Assembly (NCBI RefSeq): GCF_014697195.1
Contig: NZ_JACJRJ010000016.1
Location: forward strand, 53,474-117,473
From: Cylindrospermum sp. FACHB-282
Lineage (GTDB): Bacteria; Cyanobacteriota; Cyanobacteriia; Cyanobacteriales; Nostocaceae
Reading direction: 5' to 3'
DNA length: 64,000 nt
Below the pieces are notes generated by a model. It was not told where the DNA came from and searched no databases. It was given only the letters and a program-made list of their open reading frames with translations. A program made the position numbers and the translations under genes. Of the stretch, positions 1 to 7,108 are shown piece after piece. The number at the start of each line of letters is the position of its first letter. Position 1 is the stretch's first letter.

Positions 1-176
1 TTGGTGCAGATAGCTTTTATAACCGTGGAGGAAGTTTTTTTGCCATTAAGCTTTGCTCTTCCAAAATCAAGGTTGGTAAATATTTTCTCCGAAAAGTAAC
101 AAAAGAGGGTTAAGTTATGAGCCGTAAGTTTTTGGAAATTTAGTATGGTCGCTATGGGTCAAAGCGGTCAGGGGCT

Positions 177-425
177 TCATCCTCTATCGTAGCAACCCTT
201 GCTAGTGCAGTTCGGCGGCCTACCTCCTGACACGGCATCTAACTGCTCTTGAGTCAGCCCCTCTTCTGCATAAATAGCCTTTAGCTCCTCAATTGTGAAG
301 CTGTAGCCAGATTTTTCAGCAAGTTGGACTACAACTTCGGGACTGTCTGCGATTTTCAGCTTATCTGCTAAGGCTTTGTCGTTTTCAACAGCCTTGAAAA
401 ATTCCTGAACGGTTTCTTTAGACAT
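177..425 (-). CDS. Nif11-type leader peptide (RiPP precursor)
   Basis: This 82-residue protein has the layout of the Nif11-like family of ribosomal peptide precursors. About 67 residues of acidic, helical leader end in the double-glycine cleavage motif LDAVSGG, followed by a 14-residue core, RPPNCTSKGCYDRG. The core has two Cys, one Thr and one Ser, which would allow a disulfide or a lanthionine ring. In the family, the leader is recognised by a modifying enzyme and cut by a C39-peptidase transporter. No LanM, radical-SAM or C39 transporter gene lies in the window, so any partner is beyond the left edge or elsewhere in the genome. The product is unknown. The ATG at 425 is followed by the typical Nif11 opening of a short helix with an EFF motif. 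Confidence 0.82.
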   Translation of the reverse strand: MSKETVQEFFKAVENDKALADKLKIADSPEVVVQLAEKSGYSFTIEELKAIYAEEGLTQEQLDAVSGGRPPNCTSKGCYDRG

Positions 426-880
426 GATGACTTTCTTATTCCTTGTACAACAAAATGAATCTTATTAACCCGGTTGAGTATAGCTTCTGAATCTGAACGC
501 TTTAAGATCCAAGACTACCTGGGTAATTAGCTTTATGCCAGCCAATTTTTTGACTTAAATGAATAGTATCGAACCTGTCTGAAATTTTTAGTCATGATAT
601 ATCAACAGAGTCATAGGCTACACTAGCTTAGGCAGCAATATATTTTTTTGTTACAAAAGAAAATATTTTATCTATATTACCAGCGCTGGTTCGTTTTGGC
701 TGCTTTTCTTATTTACCGATCACAACTTCATAGACACCTAATACCAAGTTGCTAGCTAGAAAGAATATTTCTGAAGAGAAGAGAAGTCAAACATTTTATT
801 TCTTAAATTAGCGATCGCTATGCGGGTGCTGTTGCCCAACTATTCTAAAAGGATGGTTGCACCGTACCTTTGGCACGGCG
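426..880. other. AT-rich intergenic region upstream of the Nif11 gene
   Basis: This stretch is AT-rich upstream of the leftward Nif11 gene and carries one HIP1 octamer near 812. I see no convincing gene. The 60-aa ORF at 820-1002 runs through a hairpin and the antisense of an IscB relic, and is treated as a shadow. The promoter of the Nif11 gene should lie at its left end, but I cannot place it. Confidence 0.4.
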
Positions 881-906
881 GAGGCTTGCTGTATCCAGCA
901 AGCCTC
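881..906. repeat. Perfect 11-bp hairpin (possible IS200/IS605-like end)
   Basis: GAGGCTTGCTG and CAGCAAGCCTC form a perfect 11-bp inverted repeat around a TATC loop. It lies about 58 bp beyond the stop codon of the IscB relic. That is where the right-end hairpin of an IS200/IS605-type element would be expected, so I infer that it is the remains of that end. A decayed transcription terminator is an alternative. Confidence 0.5.
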
Positions 907-963
907 GGCAACATACGCGCCATCGCCACACCTCTAGTCCTTAAATCAGTGGACAAAACTAGA

Positions 964-1158
964 CTATGCGACATAACTATAACCATCAATCCGATGAACT
1001 AGCCGACAATACTTATGTCTCACAGGACTCACTTTACCAATTGAAGTCATCATCTCAAAAACACCAGTTGCACGGACAACCAATCTACCAACATGACTGG
1101 CGGCAAACTTTCCACTAGGTAAAATAGCCCGAACCATATCACCAGTTTGAAATCCAAA
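964..1158 (-). pseudogene. C-terminal remnant of an IscB (HNH, RNA-guided) endonuclease
   Basis: The minus strand encodes FGFQTGDMVRAILPSG, then HVGRLVVRATG, then HKYCRLVHRIDGYSYVA and a stop. This is the typical C-terminal end of IscB-type proteins, the RuvC/HNH nucleases of IS200/IS605-like elements and relatives of Cas9. The motif order matches the C-terminal TAM-interacting region of the family. No RuvC or HNH catalytic section remains. The reading frame runs leftwards straight out of the 3' end of pyrR, in another frame, so the rest of the gene has been deleted. It is absent from the ORF track because no start codon remains. I am confident in the family and treat the gene as dead. Confidence 0.72.
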
Positions 1159-1181
1159 GATCGTTATCAGGTGAAATGGGA

Positions 1182-1718
1182 TTAATCCCCAATCAACTCC
1201 ACCGCATCTCGTCCATCTAAATCTTGTAAATAAACCTTAACAATCTCTTCTTTAGCGGTAGGCAGCTGCTTGCCAACAAAATCTGGGTGAATTGGTACCT
1301 CACGATGGCCCCTGTCTACCAACACGGCTAAACGAATCACCTCTGGTCTACCGTATTCGTTAACCGCATTTAAAGCAGCGCGAATTGTTCGTCCTTTGAA
1401 AATCACATCATCTACAAGCACAACCGTTTTTCCTGTGAGGTCAAAAGGGATATCGGTTTTCGCTGGAGTCCGTAATCCAATTTTATCAAGGTCATCACGA
1501 TAAAATGTAATATCTAAGGCTCCTACAGACACGTTGATACCTTCAAGATTCTCAATCTGACGCGCCAATAATTCAGCTAACAGCACACCTCTAGTAAAAA
1601 TACCGAGGAGTACCAATTGGGACAAATCGCGTGTCCTTTCCACTATCTGAGAGGCCAGACGAGTCAAGGTACGACGAATTTCTTCTGATGAGAGAATTTC
1701 AATTACTTTGGCAGACAT
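1182..1718 (-). CDS. pyrR: PyrR bifunctional regulator / uracil phosphoribosyltransferase
   Basis: A 178-residue type I phosphoribosyltransferase. The PRPP-binding motif [13 protein letters not shown] lies near residues 96-108, and an early [16 protein letters not shown] segment is characteristic of PyrR. The length is normal for the family. In many bacteria PyrR binds pyr mRNA to control attenuation and has weak UPRT activity. In cyanobacteria the gene is usually alone, as here, so its regulatory role is uncertain. Downstream its stop abuts the relic of an IscB gene. Upstream, a block of GGTAATG heptamers separates it from cobD, so the two genes may still be co-transcribed. Confidence 0.9.
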   Translation of the reverse strand: MSAKVIEILSSEEIRRTLTRLASQIVERTRDLSQLVLLGIFTRGVLLAELLARQIENLEGINVSVGALDITFYRDDLDKIGLRTPAKTDIPFDLTGKTVVLVDDVIFKGRTIRAALNAVNEYGRPEVIRLAVLVDRGHREVPIHPDFVGKQLPTAKEEIVKVYLQDLDGRDAVELIGD

Positions 1719-1725
1719 AAATACT

Positions 1726-1787
1726 GGTAATGGGTAATGGGTAATGGGTAATGGGTAATGGGTAATGACTAATGACTAATGACTAAT
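1726..1787. repeat. Short tandem heptamer repeats: six GGTAATG, then about three ACTAATG
   Basis: Six perfect GGTAATG units (1726-1767) are followed by two ACTAATG units and one partial unit (1768-1787). They belong to the STRR class of cyanobacterial heptameric repeats. The block reaches into the 3' end of cobD and supplies its last codons and stop. Confidence 0.93.
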
Positions 1788-2734
1788 AAAATAGCCGTTA
1801 CCCCCAACCACAGGAAAAAGGAATATCGAGTCAGTTGTAAAGCATTCTGTATGACAGTTGGCGTGATGGGATTAATCGCATCTCCTAACAGTGGTTTAGG
1901 TTTCGCTACCCCGCGATACCAATTTGTACCTCCCATCTGCACACCCAAAACAGCAGCATAGGCGCACTCACTCCAGCCAGAATTGGGACTAGGATCGGTA
2001 AGTGCATCCCGCCGACAAATTTGCCAAACATGGAGGGGTTTAGCTGATAGCAGTGCCAGACTTATAACTGTTAATCTACAAGGGAGCCAAGTTAAGCAAT
2101 CTTCTAACCGCGCACTGAACCACCCCAAATAAGTATAGGGTGCTTCCCGATAGCCCACCATTGAATCCAGGGTACTGCTAGCTTTATATGCTAGAGCTAG
2201 GGGAGCGGCTCCCACAGCAGGTATAAACGCACCCACAATTGCATAAAAAAGCGGAGCCATTACCCCATCAGTGGCATTTTCTGTAACAGTTTCCAGCACG
2301 GCTCGCAAAATCTCTGGTTCTGAAAGGTTTTCTGTATCTCGACCAACATAATTGCTTAAAATATGACGCGCCTCCTCCAGATGTCCTGCTATTAAAGGTT
2401 GTAAAACATCTGTAGCTGCTGCTTGCAAACTCGAAAGAGCAAAACAACTAGCTAGGAGAATGCTTTCTAAAGCAATTCCCAACCAGGGATGCAGGCGTCT
2501 GGCACTTTGAATGATAAAAGAGCCGAAGAAACCACTACCAATTATTAAAAACAAGCCTAGCAGAATTCCAGCTAGGCGCTGTGTTAGAGAACTCTGACAA
2601 TATTGCTGAGAAAATTTGCTCAAGCGAGAAATTAACCACCCCATAACTCGCACTGGATGAGGCCAACCCCAAGGATCACCAACTAAGTAATCTAAAATTG
2701 CCGCAATAATTAAGATATAGATGTTATTAGTCAT
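1769..2734 (-). CDS. cobD: Adenosylcobinamide-phosphate synthase (CobD/CbiB)
   Basis: A 321-residue polytopic membrane protein of the CobD/CbiB family, which attaches aminopropanol (phosphate) to cobyric acid late in cobalamin synthesis. The family signatures [19 protein letters not shown] at the N terminus, [17 protein letters not shown] and [14 protein letters not shown] in the centre, and [15 protein letters not shown] are all present. The length is normal. The final residues (LVISH) are encoded by the ACTAATG heptamer block, so the C-terminal end seems to have been rewritten by repeat expansion. The ATG at 2734 is the only good start and lies just after another heptamer-rich gap. No other cobalamin genes are nearby, which is usual in cyanobacteria. 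Confidence 0.92.
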   Translation of the reverse strand: MTNNIYILIIAAILDYLVGDPWGWPHPVRVMGWLISRLSKFSQQYCQSSLTQRLAGILLGLFLIIGSGFFGSFIIQSARRLHPWLGIALESILLASCFALSSLQAAATDVLQPLIAGHLEEARHILSNYVGRDTENLSEPEILRAVLETVTENATDGVMAPLFYAIVGAFIPAVGAAPLALAYKASSTLDSMVGYREAPYTYLGWFSARLEDCLTWLPCRLTVISLALLSAKPLHVWQICRRDALTDPSPNSGWSECAYAAVLGVQMGGTNWYRGVAKPKPLLGDAINPITPTVIQNALQLTRYSFFLWLGVTAILLVISH

Positions 2735-2811
2735 GAGTTATGAGTTAGTTGTCAATTGTCAGCTGTTAGTTGTTTTGCCATTGACTACTGACCACTGACT
2801 CTTGACCAATG
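2735..2811. repeat. STRR-like heptamer-rich gap
   Basis: The gap between cobD and the Rrf2 gene is built from degenerate 7-bp units of the TTGTCAG/GTTAGTT and TGACTAC/TGACCAC types, as in other short gaps of the window. Confidence 0.7.
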
Positions 2812-3255
2812 TCAAACAACAAAACTAGCTCCTTCACCCAGGGATGCTTGCCAGCTACGAGCATCGTAATAGAGATCTGCCAGAGTAATACTGAACAAAG
2901 CTTCTTTGAGCTTTTGGTTGAGTCTGTGCCAAAGGGTAAATGTTACCCAATCTTCAGCTTGTGCAGGTGTAGTTGCATTATGGGGTAAGTGAGCGACGGT
3001 TTCCCCGACTGCCTCTAAAATTTGTCCTATAGAGATTTGTGCAGGCTCTCGTGCTAATTGGTATCCACCGACGCTGCCGCGAATTGATTTTACTAATCCA
3101 GCACGACGCATTTCTATTAGCAGCTTTTCTAGATAAGGCGCAGGGATATCTTGACGATTGGCGATCGCTCTTACAGATACAGGATCATATCCTGGCTGTA
3201 AACTCAAATCTAGCAACGCCTTCACACTGTAGTGTCCTCTGGTCGTTAGTTTCAT
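2812..3255 (-). CDS. Rrf2-family transcription regulator lacking cluster-binding cysteines
   Basis: A 147-residue winged-helix protein beginning MKLTTRGHYSVKALLDL, the standard Rrf2/IscR opening. The helix-turn-helix segment ISVRAIANRQDIPAPYLEKLL-type is present (here VSVRAIANRQ), followed by the wing SIRGSVGGYQLAREP. Family members often sense redox or iron through an Fe-S cluster held by three Cys near residues 90-105. This protein has no Cys at all, so it must either act without a cluster or bind it differently. Similar cysteine-free Rrf2 proteins are common in cyanobacteria. Targets are unknown. It is transcribed away from calA with a roughly 400-bp divergent gap. Confidence 0.88.
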   Translation of the reverse strand: MKLTTRGHYSVKALLDLSLQPGYDPVSVRAIANRQDIPAPYLEKLLIEMRRAGLVKSIRGSVGGYQLAREPAQISIGQILEAVGETVAHLPHNATTPAQAEDWVTFTLWHRLNQKLKEALFSITLADLYYDARSWQASLGEGASFVV

Positions 3256-3340
3256 TTGTCAGTTATCATTGGTTATTTGTCAGTTGTCAGTTGTTTTGTC
3301 ACTGACCAATGACCAATGACTAATAACTAATAACTAGGGA
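3256..3340. repeat. STRR-like repeats upstream of the Rrf2 gene
   Basis: Units of TTGTCAG (around 3278-3291) are followed by CTGACCA/ATGACCA/ATGACTA/ATAACTA units up to about 3337. They form a degenerate heptamer block in the promoter region of the leftward Rrf2 gene. Confidence 0.75.
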
Positions 3341-3654
3341 TCAGCTTTGCTTATAGTTCTGTGTCCCAATGATCATCCTCAGCAAGTTGACAACTTTTTC
3401 CCGTTACGTTAAAAAACTTAAACAAATACAGTCTAGCAGTAATTCACCAACTATATATAGCTATCAGCATTGCTTTGATTCTATTTTATAAAATGTCTCG
3501 ACAATATTGGTAATCGCGCAACAATTTCGCCTATGAGTGTAATATACTTGTTCAGGCTGAGATCAAAACTAAAGGATTTTGTTCCTATTAGCTCGACCTC
3601 AGCTAAAATAAAATCGATTCAACCACTTCAAACATTCATTTTCGACCTAAGTTG
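3341..3654. promoter_or_regulatory. Divergent promoter region between the Rrf2 gene and calA
   Basis: About 310 bp of AT-rich, non-coding DNA separate two divergently transcribed regulators, so both promoters should lie here. I see no confident operator. A purine-poor leader with AAAATAAAATCGATTC precedes calA. Confidence 0.45.
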
Positions 3655-4068
3655 ATGCCTAAACAGAAAAAAATAGACCCCCTAGTCGGTGAAGAACTAC
3701 TCAAAAAAGTCAAGGAGCTAGAGAGCGAGAGCAAAGAAGATAAAGCCAAACAGTGTGGCTACTATACCGTTACCAAAAACGGGATAGAGCGCGTCAATAT
3801 GATGAAATTCTTAAATGCCCTAATTGATGCTGAGGGCATTCAGTTGGACAGTACGCCTAGTGCCAATGGTCGTGGCGGACGTAGTGCTAGCTATAGAATT
3901 AGTGTGCAATCGAATGGAAATTTACTGATAGGTTCAGCTTATACGAAACAGATGAATCTCAAACCTGGTGATGAGTTTCTGATCACTTTAGGGAAAAAGC
4001 ACATTCGTCTGCGGCAGGTAGACCCAGAAGGCAGGGAAGATGCTGAAACCGTAGAAGCTACAGCTTAA
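3655..4068 (+). CDS. calA: cyAbrB transcription regulator (CalA-type)
   Basis: A 137-residue protein of the cyanobacterial AbrB family. The conserved N-terminal half (LVGEELLKKVKELESESKEDKAKQCGYYT) is followed by a C-terminal SpoVT/AbrB-like DNA-binding domain, GNLLIGSAYTKQMNLKPGDEFLITLGKKHIRL. cyAbrB proteins are global regulators of carbon/nitrogen balance, hydrogenase and iron superoxide dismutase genes; CalA is the Anabaena cyAbrB1. The ORF track begins one codon early at a TTG; the ATG at 3655 fits the known N terminus (MPKQKK). Length and sequence suggest a fully functional essential-type copy. Confidence 0.9.
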   Translation: MPKQKKIDPLVGEELLKKVKELESESKEDKAKQCGYYTVTKNGIERVNMMKFLNALIDAEGIQLDSTPSANGRGGRSASYRISVQSNGNLLIGSAYTKQMNLKPGDEFLITLGKKHIRLRQVDPEGREDAETVEATA

Positions 4069-4179
4069 TAATATAGTCAGTTGTCAGTTGTTTATCTTGG
4101 GCACTGACCGCTGACCATTTACGGGCGGATGGAATGAGATATAGTTTATTCCCATAATATTCATAGGTTAAACCCACCC

Positions 4180-6084
4180 CTACGGACTAATAACTATATC
4201 TGTTGTTGGTAAAACTGGTAAATAGCGGCGTAGTGCTTTACGAGTGAATGCCAAATTACAGGTTAAGGCAATTTGCTCTCTTTCTAGTAAACCCAAAATG
4301 CGATCAGGGTTGTCTCGCTCTACCACTGGTAATTGATGTAAACCACGCACGGCCATGCGGTCTAAAGCCTCAGATAAGGGTTCATCATGCCAAGCATAAA
4401 GGATTTCCGTGGTACAAATATCTATCAGAGTTTGACTGGATAAATTATCATGAATATCCGGAGGCGAATTAGGGTAAGTTTGCCAAAGGGAAAGGGTGCG
4501 GTTAATATCTTCCAGAGAAAGGATACCAACTAATTGCTCGGCATCATCAATTACTAAAGCACTTCGTGTGCGATCGCGTGTCATTTCCACAGCTGCTTCT
4601 AACACCCCTAGAGTTGCAGGCAGTTTTTTCGGGCAAGACTGCATAGCATCTTCTACCAAAATTTGCTGCACAATTTCCGCCTGTTCGTCTTTCAAACCAG
4701 AAAGACCAATTTGTTGTAGATTTGAGTTGGAGTTAAAGGTTGGCTTAATTCGTTCCACTAGCCACACACTCAAACCTACCGCCGCCATCAAAGGTAAAAC
4801 AATGCGGTAGTCGCGGGTTAATTCAAACAGCATTAAAATTGATGTTAACGGTGCTCTGACACTACCAGCCAAAACGGCAGCCATTCCCACCATTGCGTAA
4901 GCTGGGGGAGCAGCCATCTGCTCGCTAATAGTCGGGACTACTAGAGCCAAAATCTTGGCATAAGCTGATCCAAAAGACGCACCCAAAAACATGGCTGGTG
5001 CAAATAACCCACCAACGAAACCACTACCAGCACTGATTGCCGTCATCAGTAGCTTTACCACCAGCAGGGCAACTAACAAATTCAGGGAAAACTCCTGATC
5101 TTGAAGCATGGCTTGCACAGTACCATAACCGATGCCCAAAATTTGCGGGTATTGCAAAGCTACTACACCAACAATCACACCGCCAATAATCGGATGAATT
5201 GGCTGAGGAATTGGTCCCAAAAAACCAAACCCCGGAAGCCGCCCAGCAAAGCAGGCTTTTGCTAACCGAATTGATTCGGTATAAGTTAGGGAAACTAGAC
5301 TTGCGCCTAAACCCAACCCAAGATAAAGGGGTAATTCTAGGGGACTGCGGACTTGGTAAACAGGTAAAGCAAAAGCAGGCTGTGCCCCCAAACCAATTTG
5401 TGCAATTAACGCCGCCACCACCGCGGCTAGAAGCACCACACTCACAGCAGAAGTAGCAAAAGATGTAGCTCCCATCACTACCTCTAAAGCAAAAAATACT
5501 CCAGCGATGGGAGCATTAAATCCAGCAGCTAACCCAGCCGCAGCACCAGCTCCCAAAAGCAAACGCTGTCGCTCTTGAGAAACCTGTAGTACGTCAGACA
5601 ACAACACCCCAAAATTTGTGCCAATTTCTACACTTGGCCCCTCTGGTCCTAAAGAAGCACCACTACCTAAGGAAACAGCGGCGGCCAGCATTTTTGTCAC
5701 TGGTCGCAGTTGTCGCTTGACCTCTGTTCCTTGAGAGACGGCGATCAGAGATGAAAGTCCAGGGCCAAAGTCTTGAGTGCGCCAGCGCATTAAGCCAACG
5801 ATAAGTCCACCTAGGGTGGGAACGCAGGCTAAAGACCAAGCACCCCAGACGCCAATCTCACCCATTAAATTTTCCAGCATTAGGTCATGAGTTAGCTGGA
5901 TCAAATAGTGAAAGGTGACCACGCCCATACCAGTACTACCGCCAATTAAAATGGCTAAAAATAGCACAACTGTTTCTGGGGATGGTTGAATACGGTTAAT
6001 TAGGTGGGTTAAACGAGCGGAAGGTGTGGGAAAAGCAGGTAGTTCCGTTACCTTCCTCAATTGAGTGGGAGGCAAGAGAGTCAT
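4180..6084 (-). CDS. ClC-type chloride channel/antiporter with CBS pair
   Basis: A 634-residue membrane protein. Residues about 30-440 form the ClC fold with its three anion-path motifs: GGSTGMG near the N terminus, GSGASLGPEGPSVEIG (the GxEGP segment with the gating Glu kept) and GSGFVGGLFAPAMFLG. The remaining roughly 170 residues hold two CBS domains (VEDAMQSCP... and ICTTEILYAWHDEPLSEALDRM...), which in this family bind adenine nucleotides and tune gating. Retention of the gating Glu favours a Cl-/H+ antiporter or a gated channel. It stands alone. The rightward neighbour is a small zinc-ribbon protein on the other strand, and its upstream gap is about 480 bp. Confidence 0.9.
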   Translation of the reverse strand: MTLLPPTQLRKVTELPAFPTPSARLTHLINRIQPSPETVVLFLAILIGGSTGMGVVTFHYLIQLTHDLMLENLMGEIGVWGAWSLACVPTLGGLIVGLMRWRTQDFGPGLSSLIAVSQGTEVKRQLRPVTKMLAAAVSLGSGASLGPEGPSVEIGTNFGVLLSDVLQVSQERQRLLLGAGAAAGLAAGFNAPIAGVFFALEVVMGATSFATSAVSVVLLAAVVAALIAQIGLGAQPAFALPVYQVRSPLELPLYLGLGLGASLVSLTYTESIRLAKACFAGRLPGFGFLGPIPQPIHPIIGGVIVGVVALQYPQILGIGYGTVQAMLQDQEFSLNLLVALLVVKLLMTAISAGSGFVGGLFAPAMFLGASFGSAYAKILALVVPTISEQMAAPPAYAMVGMAAVLAGSVRAPLTSILMLFELTRDYRIVLPLMAAVGLSVWLVERIKPTFNSNSNLQQIGLSGLKDEQAEIVQQILVEDAMQSCPKKLPATLGVLEAAVEMTRDRTRSALVIDDAEQLVGILSLEDINRTLSLWQTYPNSPPDIHDNLSSQTLIDICTTEILYAWHDEPLSEALDRMAVRGLHQLPVVERDNPDRILGLLEREQIALTCNLAFTRKALRRYLPVLPTTDIVISP

Positions 6085-6568
6085 TAACAGGCGGTGTGCA
6101 GGGTAAATGTAAGAAAAAATTTAAATCTTTATCTGTTACTTCTCATTGTGAGCCATTATTTAGCAACCAGACAAGTATGCTTGATTGGCTTGATTTACAA
6201 AGGGTTGGTAAAAAAATGCAACTACTCACAGTTTTTGTGGGGAGAATGGTTAAATGGGAGAGAATTAATAGTCAATGGTCAAGGATCATTAGTAGATCCG
6301 GGTGAGCGCAGACAGTATTTTCTGTAAAGAAAATAGTTGGGCTGTAGTCTTATTTGATACGGTAGTGGCAAGCAGTAACGAGGATTTATCCTCACTGAAA
6401 TCTAGCTATAATCCTGTTACGACCATGTAGCTCTTCTTAGTAGCCATAAAAATGTATGTGTAATTCATGACTAATGACTGACCATACTGAGCAGTATACT
6501 AAGTGTTGAGCAAAATTCAATATAGCTATTGTTATAGAGCGAGTAAATGGACTAGGCGGACGAGGTAG
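6085..6568. other. Intergenic region, no gene seen
   Basis: About 480 bp between the divergent ClC gene and the zinc-ribbon protein gene. The ORFs listed here (6024-6327 plus strand, 6437-6712 minus strand) have no recognisable features and overlap known genes. A few ACTAATGACTGACCA-type heptamers occur around 6469-6485. Both promoters are expected here. Confidence 0.4.
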
Positions 6569-6955
6569 ATGAATATACACACCTTTGATAATCATTATGT
6601 TACTTGCCCAATTTGCCAAAGAAATACCAGGACAAAGCCAGTCAGGACTTGCATCGGCTTGTTTAGTTGTCCTTATTGCCAGGAACGCCTGGTAGTCTGT
6701 AAAAGTGGTCATTACGTCCGCGATCCGTTTACCTGGAAACAGATAATGATCTCTTCGGTACTACGTCGTCAAAGCCGACCTTTAGCCAGGATTATCAGGG
6801 ATTTTGCCCTGCTCAAACGTCCTGTGGTAGCTTTGGCTGTGGGCAGTGCAATTTTTTTTAGTCTGATTGCTATCACCCAAGAAAACACTGGTTACGATTA
6901 TCAAATGGTTCCAGGAACCGAGAAAGTTAAAGAAGCAGGAACAGAATTTCTATAA
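6569..6955 (+). CDS. Small zinc-ribbon membrane protein of unknown function
   Basis: A 128-residue protein. The N-terminal half contains CPIC and CPYC pairs about 20 residues apart, a likely four-Cys zinc ribbon, with a further Cys close by. A single hydrophobic helix follows near residues 90-108 (VVALAVGSAIFFSLIAI), and the tail is short and charged. This suggests a membrane-anchored protein with a cytosolic zinc ribbon. I do not recognise a named family. GAGGTAG just before the ATG is a plausible ribosome binding site. The next gene is convergent. Confidence 0.7.
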   Translation: MNIHTFDNHYVTCPICQRNTRTKPVRTCIGLFSCPYCQERLVVCKSGHYVRDPFTWKQIMISSVLRRQSRPLARIIRDFALLKRPVVALAVGSAIFFSLIAITQENTGYDYQMVPGTEKVKEAGTEFL

Positions 6956-7058
6956 GTGTAAGCCTAAACTTTGGTATAAATCGCCTCTTTCGCAGTATTT
7001 GGCAATATTATATCAAAAAATACTCCTAAGACACTGTGTCCCATCTTTGAGATGAGCG

Positions 7059-7089
7059 GGTAATGGGTAATTACCAATTACCCATTACC
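7059..7089. terminator. STRR-derived perfect hairpin between convergent genes
   Basis: GGTAATGGGTAATT and AATTACCCATTACC form a perfect 14-bp stem with a 3-nt loop. Heptamer repeats in opposite orientation have therefore made an inverted repeat between two convergent genes, where it could act as a two-way terminator. The stem is AT-rich and has no long T tract. Confidence 0.5.
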
Positions 7090-7108
7090 AATTACTGCCA
7101 GAAGCACT

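Noticed and set aside
820-1002. 60-aa plus-strand ORF
   Set aside because: It runs across a perfect hairpin and the antisense of the IscB relic, with no ribosome binding site or recognisable protein features.
1726-1787. Possible CRISPR array because of tandem repeats
   Set aside because: The units are 7 bp with no spacers; they are STRR heptamers. No CRISPR-like direct repeats with spacers were seen in the window.
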